Source: Candidatus Altimarinota bacterium
GTDB lineage: Bacteria > Patescibacteriota > Gracilibacteria > UBA4473
Assembly: GCA_905478675.1 (NCBI GenBank)
Contig: CAJQJI010000113.1
Span: forward strand, 1-24,554
DNA length: 24,554 nt
Direction of reading: 5' to 3'
Below the pieces are notes generated by a model. It did not search any database, was not told where the DNA came from, and worked only from the letters and a program-made list of their open reading frames with translations. Shown here piece by piece: positions 1 through 7,552 of this stretch (within the stretch, counting starts at the first letter, position 1; each line of letters starts with the position of its first letter). The translations under genes and the position numbers were made by a program.

Positions 1-1543
1 CGGCTAAGTTATAAGCAAACTCTTCGTGTACTTGGTTAACGGGTAAAATATGGGCTTGTACTGGCGCTAACCAGGCAGGAAAAGCGCCGGCAAAGTGCTC
101 AATAATCACACTCATAAAGCGTTCTAAACTTCCAGCAATGGCTCGATGAATCATAACCGGACGTTCTTTTTCGCCTTGGTCATTAACGTATTCAAGGCCA
201 AACCGTTCAGGTTGTACGAAATCAATTTGAATGGTGGCGAGTTGCCATTCACGACCAATGGCATCTTTAAATTGAAAATCTAGTTTTGGTCCGTAGAAAG
301 CGGCTTCGCCTTCAACCCGTTTATAGGGTAATTTTTCGCCTTGAGCGACAGATTCTAAAAAGTCTTCGGCTTGGCTCCAGTGTTCGTCTTTCCCTAAATA
401 TTTTTCTTTGTTCGCCATATCTCGGACCGACAAACTGACCCAAAATTGGTCGTTATTCCACATCCCTAATTTGGTATAGAACTCTCGGATAACTTTGACC
501 AAATTTTGCACTTCTTCGCCGACTTGGTCATTCGTACAAAATACGTGCCCATCATCTTGCGTTAGGGCTCGAACGCGGCTTAAACCAAGTAGTTCTCCGG
601 GTAATTCATCTCGGTAGCAGGTGGTCGTTTCAGCGTACCGGATTGGTAAATCACGGTAAGAACGCATTTGTGAGGCGTAAATTTGGGTGTGATGCGGACA
701 ATTCATTGGTTTCATCACAAATTGAGTGTCGCCTTTACCTTTTACATGGAACAAGTCGTCTTTGAATTTATCCCAGTGGCCAGAAGTTTCGTACAATTCT
801 TTTTTGGTAATGTGTGGAATAAAAACCTCTTCAAAGCCATATTGACCTTGAATATCCATAATAGTGTCTTTAATTTGGTTCCGCATAAAAGCGCCTTTTG
901 GTGTAAATAGGGGCAATCCAGAACCCACTTTTTCTGAAAAAGTGAATAAATCAAGTTCTGCTCCTAGCTTACGATGATCGCGTTTAGCGGCTTCATCTAA
1001 CAATTCTTGGTAGGCTTTTAGTTCGGCTTCATCTTTAAAAGCAACCCCATAGATTCGATTCATCATGGGGCGTTCACTATCGCCTCGCCAGTAAGCCCCC
1101 GCCATTTTTGTCAGTTTAAACACGCCGATTTCTCCGGTGGAATTTAGATGGCCTCCCATACATAAATCTTGATACACTGGGTCGCCAGCTTCATTTACAA
1201 AATTATGAAAAGTAAGGGTTTCACCGCGTCCTTCAATTTCATCAATCAGTTCTAATTTATATTCATCATTGGCAAAATACTCTCGGGCTTGGGCGGGTGT
1301 TTTTTCTTCACGGACCACTTTAAAGTCTTTGTTTACAATCCAGCGCATTTTTTTCTCAATGGCTTTGAAATCTTTGTCAGACACTTCCTGGTCTCCAAAA
1401 TCAAAATCTTGGTAGAAGCCCGTATCGGTATGAGGGCCAACGCCTCGCTTTACGTCTTTAAAGGCCATACCGACGGCGTAAGATAAAACATGAGAGGCAG
1501 TGTGCCGGCGGCGTTGTTCGAGGGTTAAATCTGAAGCGTTCAT
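1..1543 (-). CDS. thrS: Threonine--tRNA ligase (ThrRS), C-terminal end cut off by the window edge
   Basis: Charges tRNA-Thr with threonine in the cytoplasm. About 514 residues are visible, and the gene runs off the left edge. I translated it by hand and found no internal stop. The N-terminal TGS domain is missing: the protein starts directly at the N2 editing domain, with H14-x3-H18 (HTASH) and C128/H132 (DLCMGGH). The class II catalytic core follows, with the three zinc ligands expected for ThrRS: C282 in MNCPHH, H333 in QDDGH, and a third His expected in the motif near IHRAIAG. Motif 2 is TTCYRDE, and motif 3 includes HRAIAGSLERF followed by AGAFPAWLAPVQ. The anticodon-binding domain has just begun where the sequence ends. 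The ATG at 1541-1543 is chosen because the HxxxH motif follows at once. The gene is preceded by a Thr-rich leader peptide and a possible attenuator. Confidence 0.97.
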   Translation of the reverse strand, partial: MNASDLTLEQRRRHTASHVLSYAVGMAFKDVKRGVGPHTDTGFYQDFDFGDQEVSDKDFKAIEKKMRWIVNKDFKVVREEKTPAQAREYFANDEYKLELIDEIEGRGETLTFHNFVNEAGDPVYQDLCMGGHLNSTGEIGVFKLTKMAGAYWRGDSERPMMNRIYGVAFKDEAELKAYQELLDEAAKRDHRKLGAELDLFTFSEKVGSGLPLFTPKGAFMRNQIKDTIMDIQGQYGFEEVFIPHITKKELYETSGHWDKFKDDLFHVKGKGDTQFVMKPMNCPHHTQIYASQMRSYRDLPIRYAETTTCYRDELPGELLGLSRVRALTQDDGHVFCTNDQVGEEVQNLVKVIREFYTKLGMWNNDQFWVSLSVRDMANKEKYLGKDEHWSQAEDFLESVAQGEKLPYKRVEGEAAFYGPKLDFQFKDAIGREWQLATIQIDFVQPERFGLEYVNDQGEKERPVMIHRAIAGSLERFMSVIIEHFAGAFPAWLAPVQAHILPVNQVHEEFAYNLA

Positions 1544-1552
1544 AGAAGTGTT

Positions 1553-1651
1553 AAATTAAAAGGCCCCTTTCCATTTTGTGGCAGGGAGTTGAGAAATTAA
1601 AAGTTCCACTAAACCCAGCCAGTTAAAGGCTCGTGCAAATAAGGGTTGTGG
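1553..1651 (-). promoter_or_regulatory. Candidate Thr-responsive transcription attenuator in the thrS leader
   Basis: Reading the minus strand, segment 1 (1643-1651, CCACAACCC, made of the Thr codons) can pair with segment 2 (1606-1616, GGGTTTAGTGG, 2-nt bulge); a nested AGCC/GGCT hairpin extends it. Segment 2 (TTTAGTGG) can instead pair with segment 3 (1575-1581, CCACAAA). Segment 3/4 can form CCCT-g-CCA-caaaa-TGG-aa-AGGG (1565-1586), followed by GCC and a U-rich tract (1553-1561). A ribosome stalled on Thr codons would free segment 2, favour 2:3 and allow readthrough into thrS. The terminator arm is moderate (7 bp with internal mismatches), so control could also act on translation. Confidence 0.6.
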
Positions 1652-1667
1652 TGGTGCTGTTTTTCAT
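1623..1667 (-). CDS. Threonine-rich leader peptide of thrS
   Basis: A 14-codon ORF reading MKNSTTTTLICTSL and ending in TAA, about 80 nt upstream of thrS on the same strand. Five of its 14 residues are Thr, four of them consecutive (ACC ACC ACA ACC). The match between the repeated amino acid and the substrate of the downstream synthetase is the hallmark of ribosome-mediated attenuation (compare the E. coli thr operon and pheST leaders). Its ATG lies 8 nt after a candidate -10, so the transcript would be nearly leaderless. The Thr codons can also base-pair with a downstream segment. The ORF and codons are seen; the function is inferred. Confidence 0.75.
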   Translation of the reverse strand: MKNSTTTTLICTSL

Positions 1668-1675
1668 TTGTTTAA

Positions 1676-1704
1676 ACCTTAAATTTAAGTCGTATAAATG
1701 TCAA
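1676..1704 (-). promoter_or_regulatory. Promoter of the thrS leader
   Basis: On the minus strand a perfect -35 TTGACA (1699-1704) is followed after 17 nt by a weak -10 TAAGGT (1676-1681). The leader-peptide ATG begins 8 nt further on. It is back to back with the gap promoter. Confidence 0.5.
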
Positions 1705-1713
1705 AGTTTTGAA

Positions 1714-1742
1714 TTCACAGCGGGGCTTATTTCGGGTATAAT
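1714..1742 (+). promoter_or_regulatory. Promoter of gap
   Basis: -35 TTCACA (1714-1719), 17-nt spacer, consensus -10 TATAAT (1737-1742). The predicted leader is about 25 nt and contains no Shine-Dalgarno motif before the ATG at 1775. Confidence 0.75.
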
Positions 1743-1774
1743 AGCGACGAAATTTATCTTCCTCTAATACACAC

Positions 1775-2770
1775 ATGAAAAAACGAATTGCTATTAACGG
1801 TTTTGGTCGCATCGGTCGCTCAGCGGCTCGTATTATTATGCAAGACCATAAGGACACACTTGAATTGGTAGCGATTAATGATCCATCACCGATTGAGCAT
1901 AGTGCTTTATTATTTGGTTATGATTCAAACTTTGGACGTTACCCAGGGACCGTAGAAGCTAAAGGGGACGATACTTTAGTTATTGATGGAAAATCAATCA
2001 GCAAGTTTACCACTCGTAATATTGAAGAATTACCTTGGGGTGATTTAGAAGTAGACGTGGTACTTGAATGTACCGGTGTTTTTCGAAAAGCTGAAGGCGC
2101 TCAAAAACATATTGATCAAGGCGCTAAAAAGGTTGTTATTTCAGCTCCGGCTAAGAGTGATGGTTTTGATACCTTTGTGATTGGGGCTAATTGTGATCAA
2201 ATTACGGGAAATGAAACTTTGGTTTCTAATGCTTCTTGTACGACCAATTGTCTAGCGCCTATTGCGAAGGTGCTTGATGATGAGTTTGGGATTGAATCTG
2301 GTTTAATGACCACTATTCATTCGTACACGACGAGTCAACCTGTGCTTGATTTAGGCGGAAAAGATTTACGACGAGGTCGGGCAGCGGCTCTTAATATGGT
2401 ACCAACTTCAACGGGAGCGGCGAAAGCTGTTGCGTTAGTGCTTCCAAACCTTAAAGGTAAATTAACAGGGATGGCGGTACGAGTCCCAACCCCAACGGTT
2501 TCATTGGTAGATTTAACGGTTAAAGTCCAAAAACCAGTTACCGTGGAAGCTGTAAATGCTGCGGTTAAAGCGGCTTCAGAAAAAAATCCACACATCTTGG
2601 GGTACAATGATAAACCCCTTGTTTCTATGGATTTCAAACAAGATTCTCGTAGTTCAATTTTTGATGCCGATTCAACCTACGTTATGGGCGACTTGGTGAA
2701 AGTTTTATCTTGGTACGATAATGAATGGGGATACTCTTGCCGAATAGTTGAACTCGCTGAAAAACTGTAA
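1775..2770 (+). CDS. gap: Glyceraldehyde-3-phosphate dehydrogenase
   Basis: Oxidises glyceraldehyde 3-phosphate to 1,3-bisphosphoglycerate with reduction of NAD in glycolysis. The 331-residue length is normal for the family. The N-terminal Rossmann fold begins KKRIAINGFGRIGR, with acidic D36 after the second strand (VAINDPS), which favours NAD over NADP. The catalytic cysteine is C155 in SNASCTTNC and the partner histidine is H182 in TIHSYTTSQ. The C-terminal WYDNEWGYS motif is present. A strong sigma70-type promoter precedes it and a canonical terminator follows 10 nt after the stop, so it is probably transcribed alone, or with the next gene by readthrough. Confidence 0.98.
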   Translation: MKKRIAINGFGRIGRSAARIIMQDHKDTLELVAINDPSPIEHSALLFGYDSNFGRYPGTVEAKGDDTLVIDGKSISKFTTRNIEELPWGDLEVDVVLECTGVFRKAEGAQKHIDQGAKKVVISAPAKSDGFDTFVIGANCDQITGNETLVSNASCTTNCLAPIAKVLDDEFGIESGLMTTIHSYTTSQPVLDLGGKDLRRGRAAALNMVPTSTGAAKAVALVLPNLKGKLTGMAVRVPTPTVSLVDLTVKVQKPVTVEAVNAAVKAASEKNPHILGYNDKPLVSMDFKQDSRSSIFDADSTYVMGDLVKVLSWYDNEWGYSCRIVELAEKL

Positions 2771-2780
2771 AGACTTTTAA

Positions 2781-2807
2781 GCCGTCGGGAATACCGGCGG
2801 CTTTTTT
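2781..2807 (+). terminator. Rho-independent terminator of gap
   Basis: Stem GCCGTCGG (2781-2788) pairs with CCGGCGGC (2794-2801) with one G-U pair and a 5-nt loop, followed by six T. Confidence 0.9.
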
Positions 2808-2818
2808 GATTAAATAAA

Positions 2819-3058
2819 ATGAAAGCAACGCTTTATACAAAACCAACGTGTCCTTATTGTGTCCAAGCAAAAGCGCTTTTAGCACAGAAAAAAATAAAGT
2901 TTGAAGATCATGATATTTCAAACAATCCTTCGTTGCGGAAAAAAATATCAGATTCGGTTGGAGGTTATGGGACCGTGCCGATGATTTTTTTAGACGGAAA
3001 TTTTATTGGAGGCTATAGCGAATTACAGCGTCTAGACCGTCAAGGTGGACTGGCTTAA
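2819..3058 (+). CDS. Glutaredoxin
   Basis: Small cytoplasmic thiol-disulfide oxidoreductase of 79 residues, the normal size for a bacterial glutaredoxin. The redox-active CPYC motif is at residues 11-14, after the first beta strand (KATLYTKPT). The cis-proline strand is GTVPMIFLDG, and the GGYSEL motif that binds glutathione-like substrates follows. The start is the only sensible ATG, 11 nt after the gap terminator, and has no Shine-Dalgarno motif. No glutathione synthesis gene is visible here, so the physiological reductant cannot be judged. The gene probably depends on readthrough from gap, because no good promoter lies in the short gap. Confidence 0.95.
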   Translation: MKATLYTKPTCPYCVQAKALLAQKKIKFEDHDISNNPSLRKKISDSVGGYGTVPMIFLDGNFIGGYSELQRLDRQGGLA

Positions 3059-3106
3059 ATAAAAAATTTAAATATTGCAACTCCAGGTTCAAGTGATTGG
3101 GCTTGT

Positions 3107-3135
3107 TTGACTTCCGAGGGTAATTACTCTACACT
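3107..3135 (+). promoter_or_regulatory. Promoter of rnj
   Basis: -35 TTGACT (3107-3112), 17-nt spacer, -10 TACACT (3130-3135). Transcription from about 3142 gives a leader of about 205 nt, far longer than elsewhere in the window. Confidence 0.55.
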
Positions 3136-3141
3136 AGACCA

Positions 3142-3347
3142 GATTTAAATAGAGAATTTCGGTTTAGCAGTTCTGCTTAGCAGGGCGCACCTATTCTCAC
3201 ATTTTCCGCCAAAAGTGCGGACAAACTGGTAGCGCAGTCAAGCAAATTCAACATTCAAACTTTGTTAAAATAGATCAGAGTTCCAAGAAAAACAGAATTA
3301 GTATGACTGAATATCTTAAATCAAATATTCATTAATACATTTATAAA
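3142..3347 (+). promoter_or_regulatory. Long structured 5' leader of rnj
   Basis: A rod-like fold can be drawn: TGCTT (3174-3178) with AAGCA (3240-3244), GCGCACC (3185-3191) with GGTAGCGC (3228-3235, one bulged A), and TCCGC (3205-3209) with GCGGA (3217-3221), loop CAAAAGT. No terminator follows, so it more likely stays attached to the rnj mRNA than being a free small RNA. A second -10-like TAAAAT is at 3266-3271 without a good -35. I do not recognise a known RNA family. Confidence 0.45.
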
Positions 3348-5345
3348 ATGTCAGAAGACAAACTAGGAAATTGGCTGAACAAAGAAGGACTTTTTGGAAA
3401 AAAGAAAACCCCTTCAACACCAGCCCCAGCCGCTAAAACGGTTGAAACAAAAACAGAAGCGCCAGCAAAAGCCGGCACACCAACTCCGAAGCCGACTCCG
3501 GCGAATAACGCAGACCGGAAACCGCGACCAAATAATAATCGATCACAAGGTGGAGGGAATCGAAATGGTGGCGGTGGTGGCGGATTTCGTCGGCCAAACT
3601 TAACGGCGAAACCCACTAACAATGATCCAGCGTATCATCGTCCAACGGCGGAAAAACGTGATAAATTTCATCCAACGAATTTTATTAAATCAGCGCCTAA
3701 AGGTGAGATTCGAGTGGTTCCCATTGGAGGGATGGAACAAGTCGGGATGAACATGATGTTCATTGAGTGGGATGACACGATTATCATTATTGATACAGGT
3801 TTGGTGTTCCCGTCTGTCGAACACTTAGGGGTTGATGCCTTAGTGCCAGACTTAACCTACTTGATTAAAAATAAGCATAAAATTAAAGGAGTTTTCTATA
3901 CGCATGGTCATTTAGATCATATTGGTGGGGCGCCTTATATTTTGCCAGACTTGGGCTTTCCGCCTTTGTTTGCGACGCGTTTAACAAAAGAACTTTTGGT
4001 GCTTACGTGTGATGAACATTTAGATCGTAAGAAATTAAAAATTACTGAAATTACGCCTAAATCTAAAATTAAGGCAGGGAAATTTGAAGTAGAATTTTTC
4101 CACGTAAATCATTCTATTCCGGATGGCGTGGGAATCGTCGTTAATACGCCTTATGGCGCGATTGTAGATAGTTCAGACTTTAAATTTGATCACAATCCAG
4201 CCGATGATCAGCCAGCCGATTTAGGTCGAATTGCTGAAATTGGTCGACGAGGCGTGGTATTAGGGATGATTGATTCGACGAATTCACTGAAGTCAGGGCA
4301 TACAATTTCTGAACGAGTGATTGCCGAAGATATTGGGAAAATTATTAAAGGCAGTAAAGGTCGAATTTTAATGGCGACTTTTGCTTCTAACATTGGTCGT
4401 GTTGCTAAAGCGGTTGAAGCGGCTGAGGCTTCTGGTCGAACGGTGTTTTTATCTGGACGATCAATGGAGCGGAATATCGCGGTAGCGCGAAAATTAAATT
4501 ACTTGAAGTGTAAAGAGAAGACCCTGCAAATTATGAGTCCGAAAGCCGATAAAATGGATCCTAGTAAGGTGATGATTCTGTCTACAGGGTCACAAGGGGA
4601 AACGCTAGCGGCCTTAACTCGAATGGCAGCAGGGGTACATCCTAAAGTAAAACTTCGTAAAGAAGATACGGTGGTGTTTGCTTCGTCTCCGATTCCTGGA
4701 AATGATATGGCGGTAGTATCGGTACTTAATAACTTAGCGGAAATTGGTTGTAAGGTAATTGATCATAAAGATATGAACACACATGTGTCTGGGCATGGTA
4801 ATGCCGAAGAATGTAAATTGATGTGTGCCTTACTGAATCCTAAATTTATGGCGCCTATTCACGGGGAAGTGTATATGCGAAAGGGCCACGGCGAAATGGT
4901 GGTGCGAGATTTAGGTTATAAGCCTGAAAACGTGATTGTGATGAAGAATGGTCGAGGCGCGATTGTAGGGCCCAAAGGGGTTCGCTTAATGACCGAAAAA
5001 GAAGCGGTGCCACAAAAAACGGTTTTAGTTCAGCTAGGTGAAAAAGTGCATGATAGCGTGCTAGAAGATCGACAAAAAATATCGGAAGCGGGCATTATTA
5101 TGGTGCGAGTAGAACATGAAAAAGGGAAAATTAAAAATATGGAACTACGTTCTCGTGGATTTCTTTATATGAATGCGAAACACGAAATTTTTCAGTTACT
5201 AGAAAAAGAACTAAAAGATGTTTGGACTCGTCAGTATGACCCTTCTCGACCAGAAAAAGGTTTAGAGCAAGCTATGAAAACAATGGCTGAAAAAATTCTT
5301 TACAAAAAATTCCGTAAGGATTTAGTCGTTGAAGTGATGATTTAG
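3348..5345 (+). CDS. rnj: Ribonuclease J with a long disordered N-terminal extension
   Basis: Metallo-beta-lactamase/beta-CASP ribonuclease that degrades and matures RNA (5'-3' exonuclease and endonuclease in characterised homologues). Length is 665 residues, against about 555 in Bacillus RNase J. The first ~115 residues are low complexity: a Lys/Thr/Pro/Ala stretch, then Asn/Arg/Gly-rich sequence with GGGGGG at about 74-79 and two Arg just after, resembling RNA-binding RGG tails. The catalytic domain starts near EIRVVPIGGMEQ. The metal motif is H186-x-H188-x-D190-H191 (THGHLDHIGG, with Leu where many RNase J have Glu). Later motifs are NHSIPDG, DSSDFKFD, and SGHGNAEE with APIHGE in the beta-CASP and C-terminal part. 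It has its own promoter, a long leader and a terminator. Confidence 0.96.
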   Translation: MSEDKLGNWLNKEGLFGKKKTPSTPAPAAKTVETKTEAPAKAGTPTPKPTPANNADRKPRPNNNRSQGGGNRNGGGGGGFRRPNLTAKPTNNDPAYHRPTAEKRDKFHPTNFIKSAPKGEIRVVPIGGMEQVGMNMMFIEWDDTIIIIDTGLVFPSVEHLGVDALVPDLTYLIKNKHKIKGVFYTHGHLDHIGGAPYILPDLGFPPLFATRLTKELLVLTCDEHLDRKKLKITEITPKSKIKAGKFEVEFFHVNHSIPDGVGIVVNTPYGAIVDSSDFKFDHNPADDQPADLGRIAEIGRRGVVLGMIDSTNSLKSGHTISERVIAEDIGKIIKGSKGRILMATFASNIGRVAKAVEAAEASGRTVFLSGRSMERNIAVARKLNYLKCKEKTLQIMSPKADKMDPSKVMILSTGSQGETLAALTRMAAGVHPKVKLRKEDTVVFASSPIPGNDMAVVSVLNNLAEIGCKVIDHKDMNTHVSGHGNAEECKLMCALLNPKFMAPIHGEVYMRKGHGEMVVRDLGYKPENVIVMKNGRGAIVGPKGVRLMTEKEAVPQKTVLVQLGEKVHDSVLEDRQKISEAGIIMVRVEHEKGKIKNMELRSRGFLYMNAKHEIFQLLEKELKDVWTRQYDPSRPEKGLEQAMKTMAEKILYKKFRKDLVVEVMI

Positions 5346-5362
5346 TTTTTTTCTTTGATTAA

Positions 5363-5402
5363 AGCCCTCGAGAGCTCTCTTTTCTTAGAGGGCTCTTTTT
5401 TA
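5363..5402 (+). terminator. Terminator of rnj
   Basis: Stem AGCCCTC (5363-5369) pairs with GAGGGCT (5388-5394). The loop contains a second self-complementary GAGAGCTCTC, and a run of T follows from 5396. Confidence 0.85.
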
Positions 5403-5433
5403 TTCTTTTAAAATAATTAAGCTGAATTGGCGT

Positions 5434-6486
5434 ATGAAAATTTTAGCTTTCGAGACTTCGTGTGACGATACCGCGGTGGCCATTATAGAAAATGGGGTTC
5501 GAGTTTTAAGCTCGGTTCGAGTTTCACAATTAGAACATAATGCTTGGGGAGGGGTGGTGCCAGAAATTGCCGCTCGCTTACACGCTGAGGCTTGGCGGCC
5601 TGTATTAGAGCAAGCTTTAAGCGAAGCCGAGCTTGAGATGCGTGAGATAGATTACTTAGCGGTGACGTATGGGCCAGGATTGCAGACATCGTTGCTTAGT
5701 GGCACTACTGCGGCGAGTTTCTTGTCTTTGCTGTACGATATACCATTGATTCCCGTTCACCACGTCTACGGGCATTTGTGTTCGGTTTTTTTAGAAAGAG
5801 ATATAAACGAAATAGGTTTTCCGGCTCTGGTTTTAACGGCATCTGGAGGGCATACAGAATTTTATTTTTGGGAAAATGCTACCACCTGGTATAAACTGGG
5901 TGGAAGCTTAGATGATGCGGTTGGAGAAGCGTTTGATAAAGTCGCTAAAATGCTGGGGTTGGGGTATCCTGGGGGGCCTTTAATTTCTAAAAGAGCTGAA
6001 ACGGGTGATCGAAAAAAATATAATTTTCCGGTTCCAAATTTAGGGAAGCAGAGTTTAGATCTGTCTTTTTCAGGGGTGAAATCAGCGGTTCGACGTTTGG
6101 TGGAGGCGGAGTACCCAGCCTGGCTTGAGGGTGATTTTTCAAATCAAGCGCCTGAGGCCGCTGTTTTTATTAACGATGTTTGTGCTAGCTTTGAAGAGAC
6201 CTGTGGACGTATTTTTATTAAAAAATTTAAAACTATTTTTGAGGCTCATCCGGAGCTTAAGGCTTTTTATTTTGTGGGTGGAGTTTCGGCTAATACGTAC
6301 TTAAATAAAGCCTTTACTAAGTTTATGCATCAGTATGGTGTAGAAATTAAAACCCCGAAAAAAATAGAATACTCAACCGATAATGCGGCCATGATTGGCG
6401 CCGCTGCTTATTGGCAATTACAAAAAGAAGGGGGTGAAGCTCCAACGGTACAATATGTTGAAGCTCTGCCGAGACTTTCTCTTTAA
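5434..6486 (+). CDS. tsaD: tRNA N6-adenosine threonylcarbamoyltransferase
   Basis: Transfers the threonylcarbamoyl group onto A37 of tRNAs that read ANN codons, with TsaB and TsaE partners that are not in this window. The 350-residue length is typical. ASKHA-fold motifs are visible: the N-terminal FETSCDDT loop, the metal-binding pair H110/H114 (HHVYGH, where HxMEGH-type variants are more usual), the ASGGHTEF nucleotide loop, LDDAVGEAFDKVAKML, and the C-terminal STDNAAMIG carrying the metal-ligand Asp. The ATG at 5434 is chosen because the first beta strand starts at once. It converges with folE, with a single base between the stop codons. No promoter is obvious, so readthrough from rnj is possible. 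Confidence 0.97.
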   Translation: MKILAFETSCDDTAVAIIENGVRVLSSVRVSQLEHNAWGGVVPEIAARLHAEAWRPVLEQALSEAELEMREIDYLAVTYGPGLQTSLLSGTTAASFLSLLYDIPLIPVHHVYGHLCSVFLERDINEIGFPALVLTASGGHTEFYFWENATTWYKLGGSLDDAVGEAFDKVAKMLGLGYPGGPLISKRAETGDRKKYNFPVPNLGKQSLDLSFSGVKSAVRRLVEAEYPAWLEGDFSNQAPEAAVFINDVCASFEETCGRIFIKKFKTIFEAHPELKAFYFVGGVSANTYLNKAFTKFMHQYGVEIKTPKKIEYSTDNAAMIGAAAYWQLQKEGGEAPTVQYVEALPRLSL

Positions 6487-6487
6487 T

Positions 6488-7033
6488 CTAGTTTTTAATT
6501 TGATTGAAGAAGTCGGCTCGAAGACTTGGGTCTTCTTTAAATTTTCCGAGAAAACAAGTCGAGACGGTTTCTGATTTTGATTGTCCTACGCCACGGCTAC
6601 ACATGCACATATGAAGCCCTGAAAATTGAACCGCTACGCCCGCTGGACTTAGGCTTTCCATTAGGGTGTTAGCGACTTGTACGGTGAGTCTTTCTTGGTT
6701 TTGCAATCTTCTTGCAAAAACATCTACGAGTCTTGGTAATTTTGATAAACCAGTAATCGTTTTATCGGGAATGTACGCTACGTGTGCTTTTCCAAAAAAA
6801 GGCAGCATGTGGTGCTCACAGTTTGAGTAATATTCAATGTCTTTTACGACCAACATTTCGTCATAGCCTTCATTGGTGAAAGTTTTTAAGAGCGAGGTTG
6901 GATCTACTGAGTAACCAGAAAAAAGCTCTTGGTGTGCTTTGGCTACTCGTTTAGGCGTTTCTACTAAGCCTTCACGATCGGGGTCTTCTCCAATATTTTT
7001 TAGAATGGCGCGAATGGCTTCTTCAGTCGTCAT
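6488..7033 (-). CDS. folE: GTP cyclohydrolase I
   Basis: Converts GTP to 7,8-dihydroneopterin triphosphate, the first step of tetrahydrofolate synthesis. The 181-residue length matches the compact bacterial type I enzyme. Zinc ligands and the active site are intact: C72 and H75 in NCEHHMLPF, and C143 in GLHMCMCSRGV. The substrate-binding stretch GLSKLPRLVDVFARRLQNQERLT is well conserved. It is the last gene of purB-folK-folE; its ATG follows the folK stop by one base, so the two are probably translationally coupled. The neighbouring folK confirms the pathway. Confidence 0.97.
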   Translation of the reverse strand: MTTEEAIRAILKNIGEDPDREGLVETPKRVAKAHQELFSGYSVDPTSLLKTFTNEGYDEMLVVKDIEYYSNCEHHMLPFFGKAHVAYIPDKTITGLSKLPRLVDVFARRLQNQERLTVQVANTLMESLSPAGVAVQFSGLHMCMCSRGVGQSKSETVSTCFLGKFKEDPSLRADFFNQIKN

Positions 7034-7034
7034 G

Positions 7035-7547
7035 TTAATTTCGGGTTAAGCGATTTATAAGGGAGCTTATCTTCCCGAACTTAGGGATTTCAAAATTTTT
7101 GTCGACTAATTCTTGCCAGGGCAGAAGGACAAAATTTCGCTCAGGAATAAGTGGATGCGGTATTTTTAAATGCGCCTCGTTTAATTCTAATTGGTGAAAC
7201 ATTAAGAGGTCTAAATCAAGCGTTCGGTCATCCCATTTCTTTTCTCTTATTCGGTTACAGCTGTTTTCGCAAGACTGTAGTATTTTTAAAAGTTGGTAGG
7301 CTTTTAGCTTGAGGCGTCGCTTTTTCGGTAATAAAACCCAATTAACCTTTTGCCACGGTGTTTCCCAAAACTCTATTTGCCAAACCGCGTTGGTGAATTC
7401 GTTTTGAGCTACCCCACCTTGAGGCGGATTTTTGAGTAAGGCCGATTTTTTAACCAGCCCGACGTTGGCCCGAGCTAAATACTGCTCGGCTTTTTTAAAG
7501 TGGCTTTCTGCCTGACCAACAGAGGAACCAACGCCAATAAAAATCAT
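7035..7547 (-). CDS. folK: 2-amino-4-hydroxy-6-hydroxymethyldihydropteridine pyrophosphokinase (HPPK)
   Basis: Transfers pyrophosphate from ATP to 6-hydroxymethyl-7,8-dihydropterin, feeding dihydropteroate synthase. The 170-residue length is typical. It begins with the strand MIFIGVGSSVGQ. The catalytic WDDRTLDLDLL segment contains the two metal-binding Asp residues, and the signature IPHPLIPERNFVLLPW follows. The stretch about 80-100 (LLPKKRRLKLKAYQLL) is unusually basic for the region before the active site. It sits five bases after the purB stop and one base before folE, in one operon. FolP and FolB are not in this window. Confidence 0.95.
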   Translation of the reverse strand: MIFIGVGSSVGQAESHFKKAEQYLARANVGLVKKSALLKNPPQGGVAQNEFTNAVWQIEFWETPWQKVNWVLLPKKRRLKLKAYQLLKILQSCENSCNRIREKKWDDRTLDLDLLMFHQLELNEAHLKIPHPLIPERNFVLLPWQELVDKNFEIPKFGKISSLINRLTRN

Positions 7548-7552
7548 AGGGA

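Noticed and set aside
1544..1667. T-box riboswitch controlling thrS
   Set aside because: GTGGAAC occurs by chance, but the AGGGTGG...CCGCG T-box core and a specifier stem are missing, and the leader is too short.
3059..3347. 6S RNA or tRNA (CCAGGTTCAAGT looks like a T arm)
   Set aside because: The putative T stem does not close, no cloverleaf forms, and no terminator or 6S-like central bubble pattern could be drawn.
3341..3622. Antisense ORF over the rnj N-terminus (Pro/Phe/Gly-rich)
   Set aside because: It is the mirror of the low-complexity Gly/Arg coding region and has no independent support.
5496..5526. Short direct repeat GGTTCGAGTTT in tsaD
   Set aside because: Two copies within conserved coding sequence (VRVLSSVRVS); likely chance, no effect on the protein frame.
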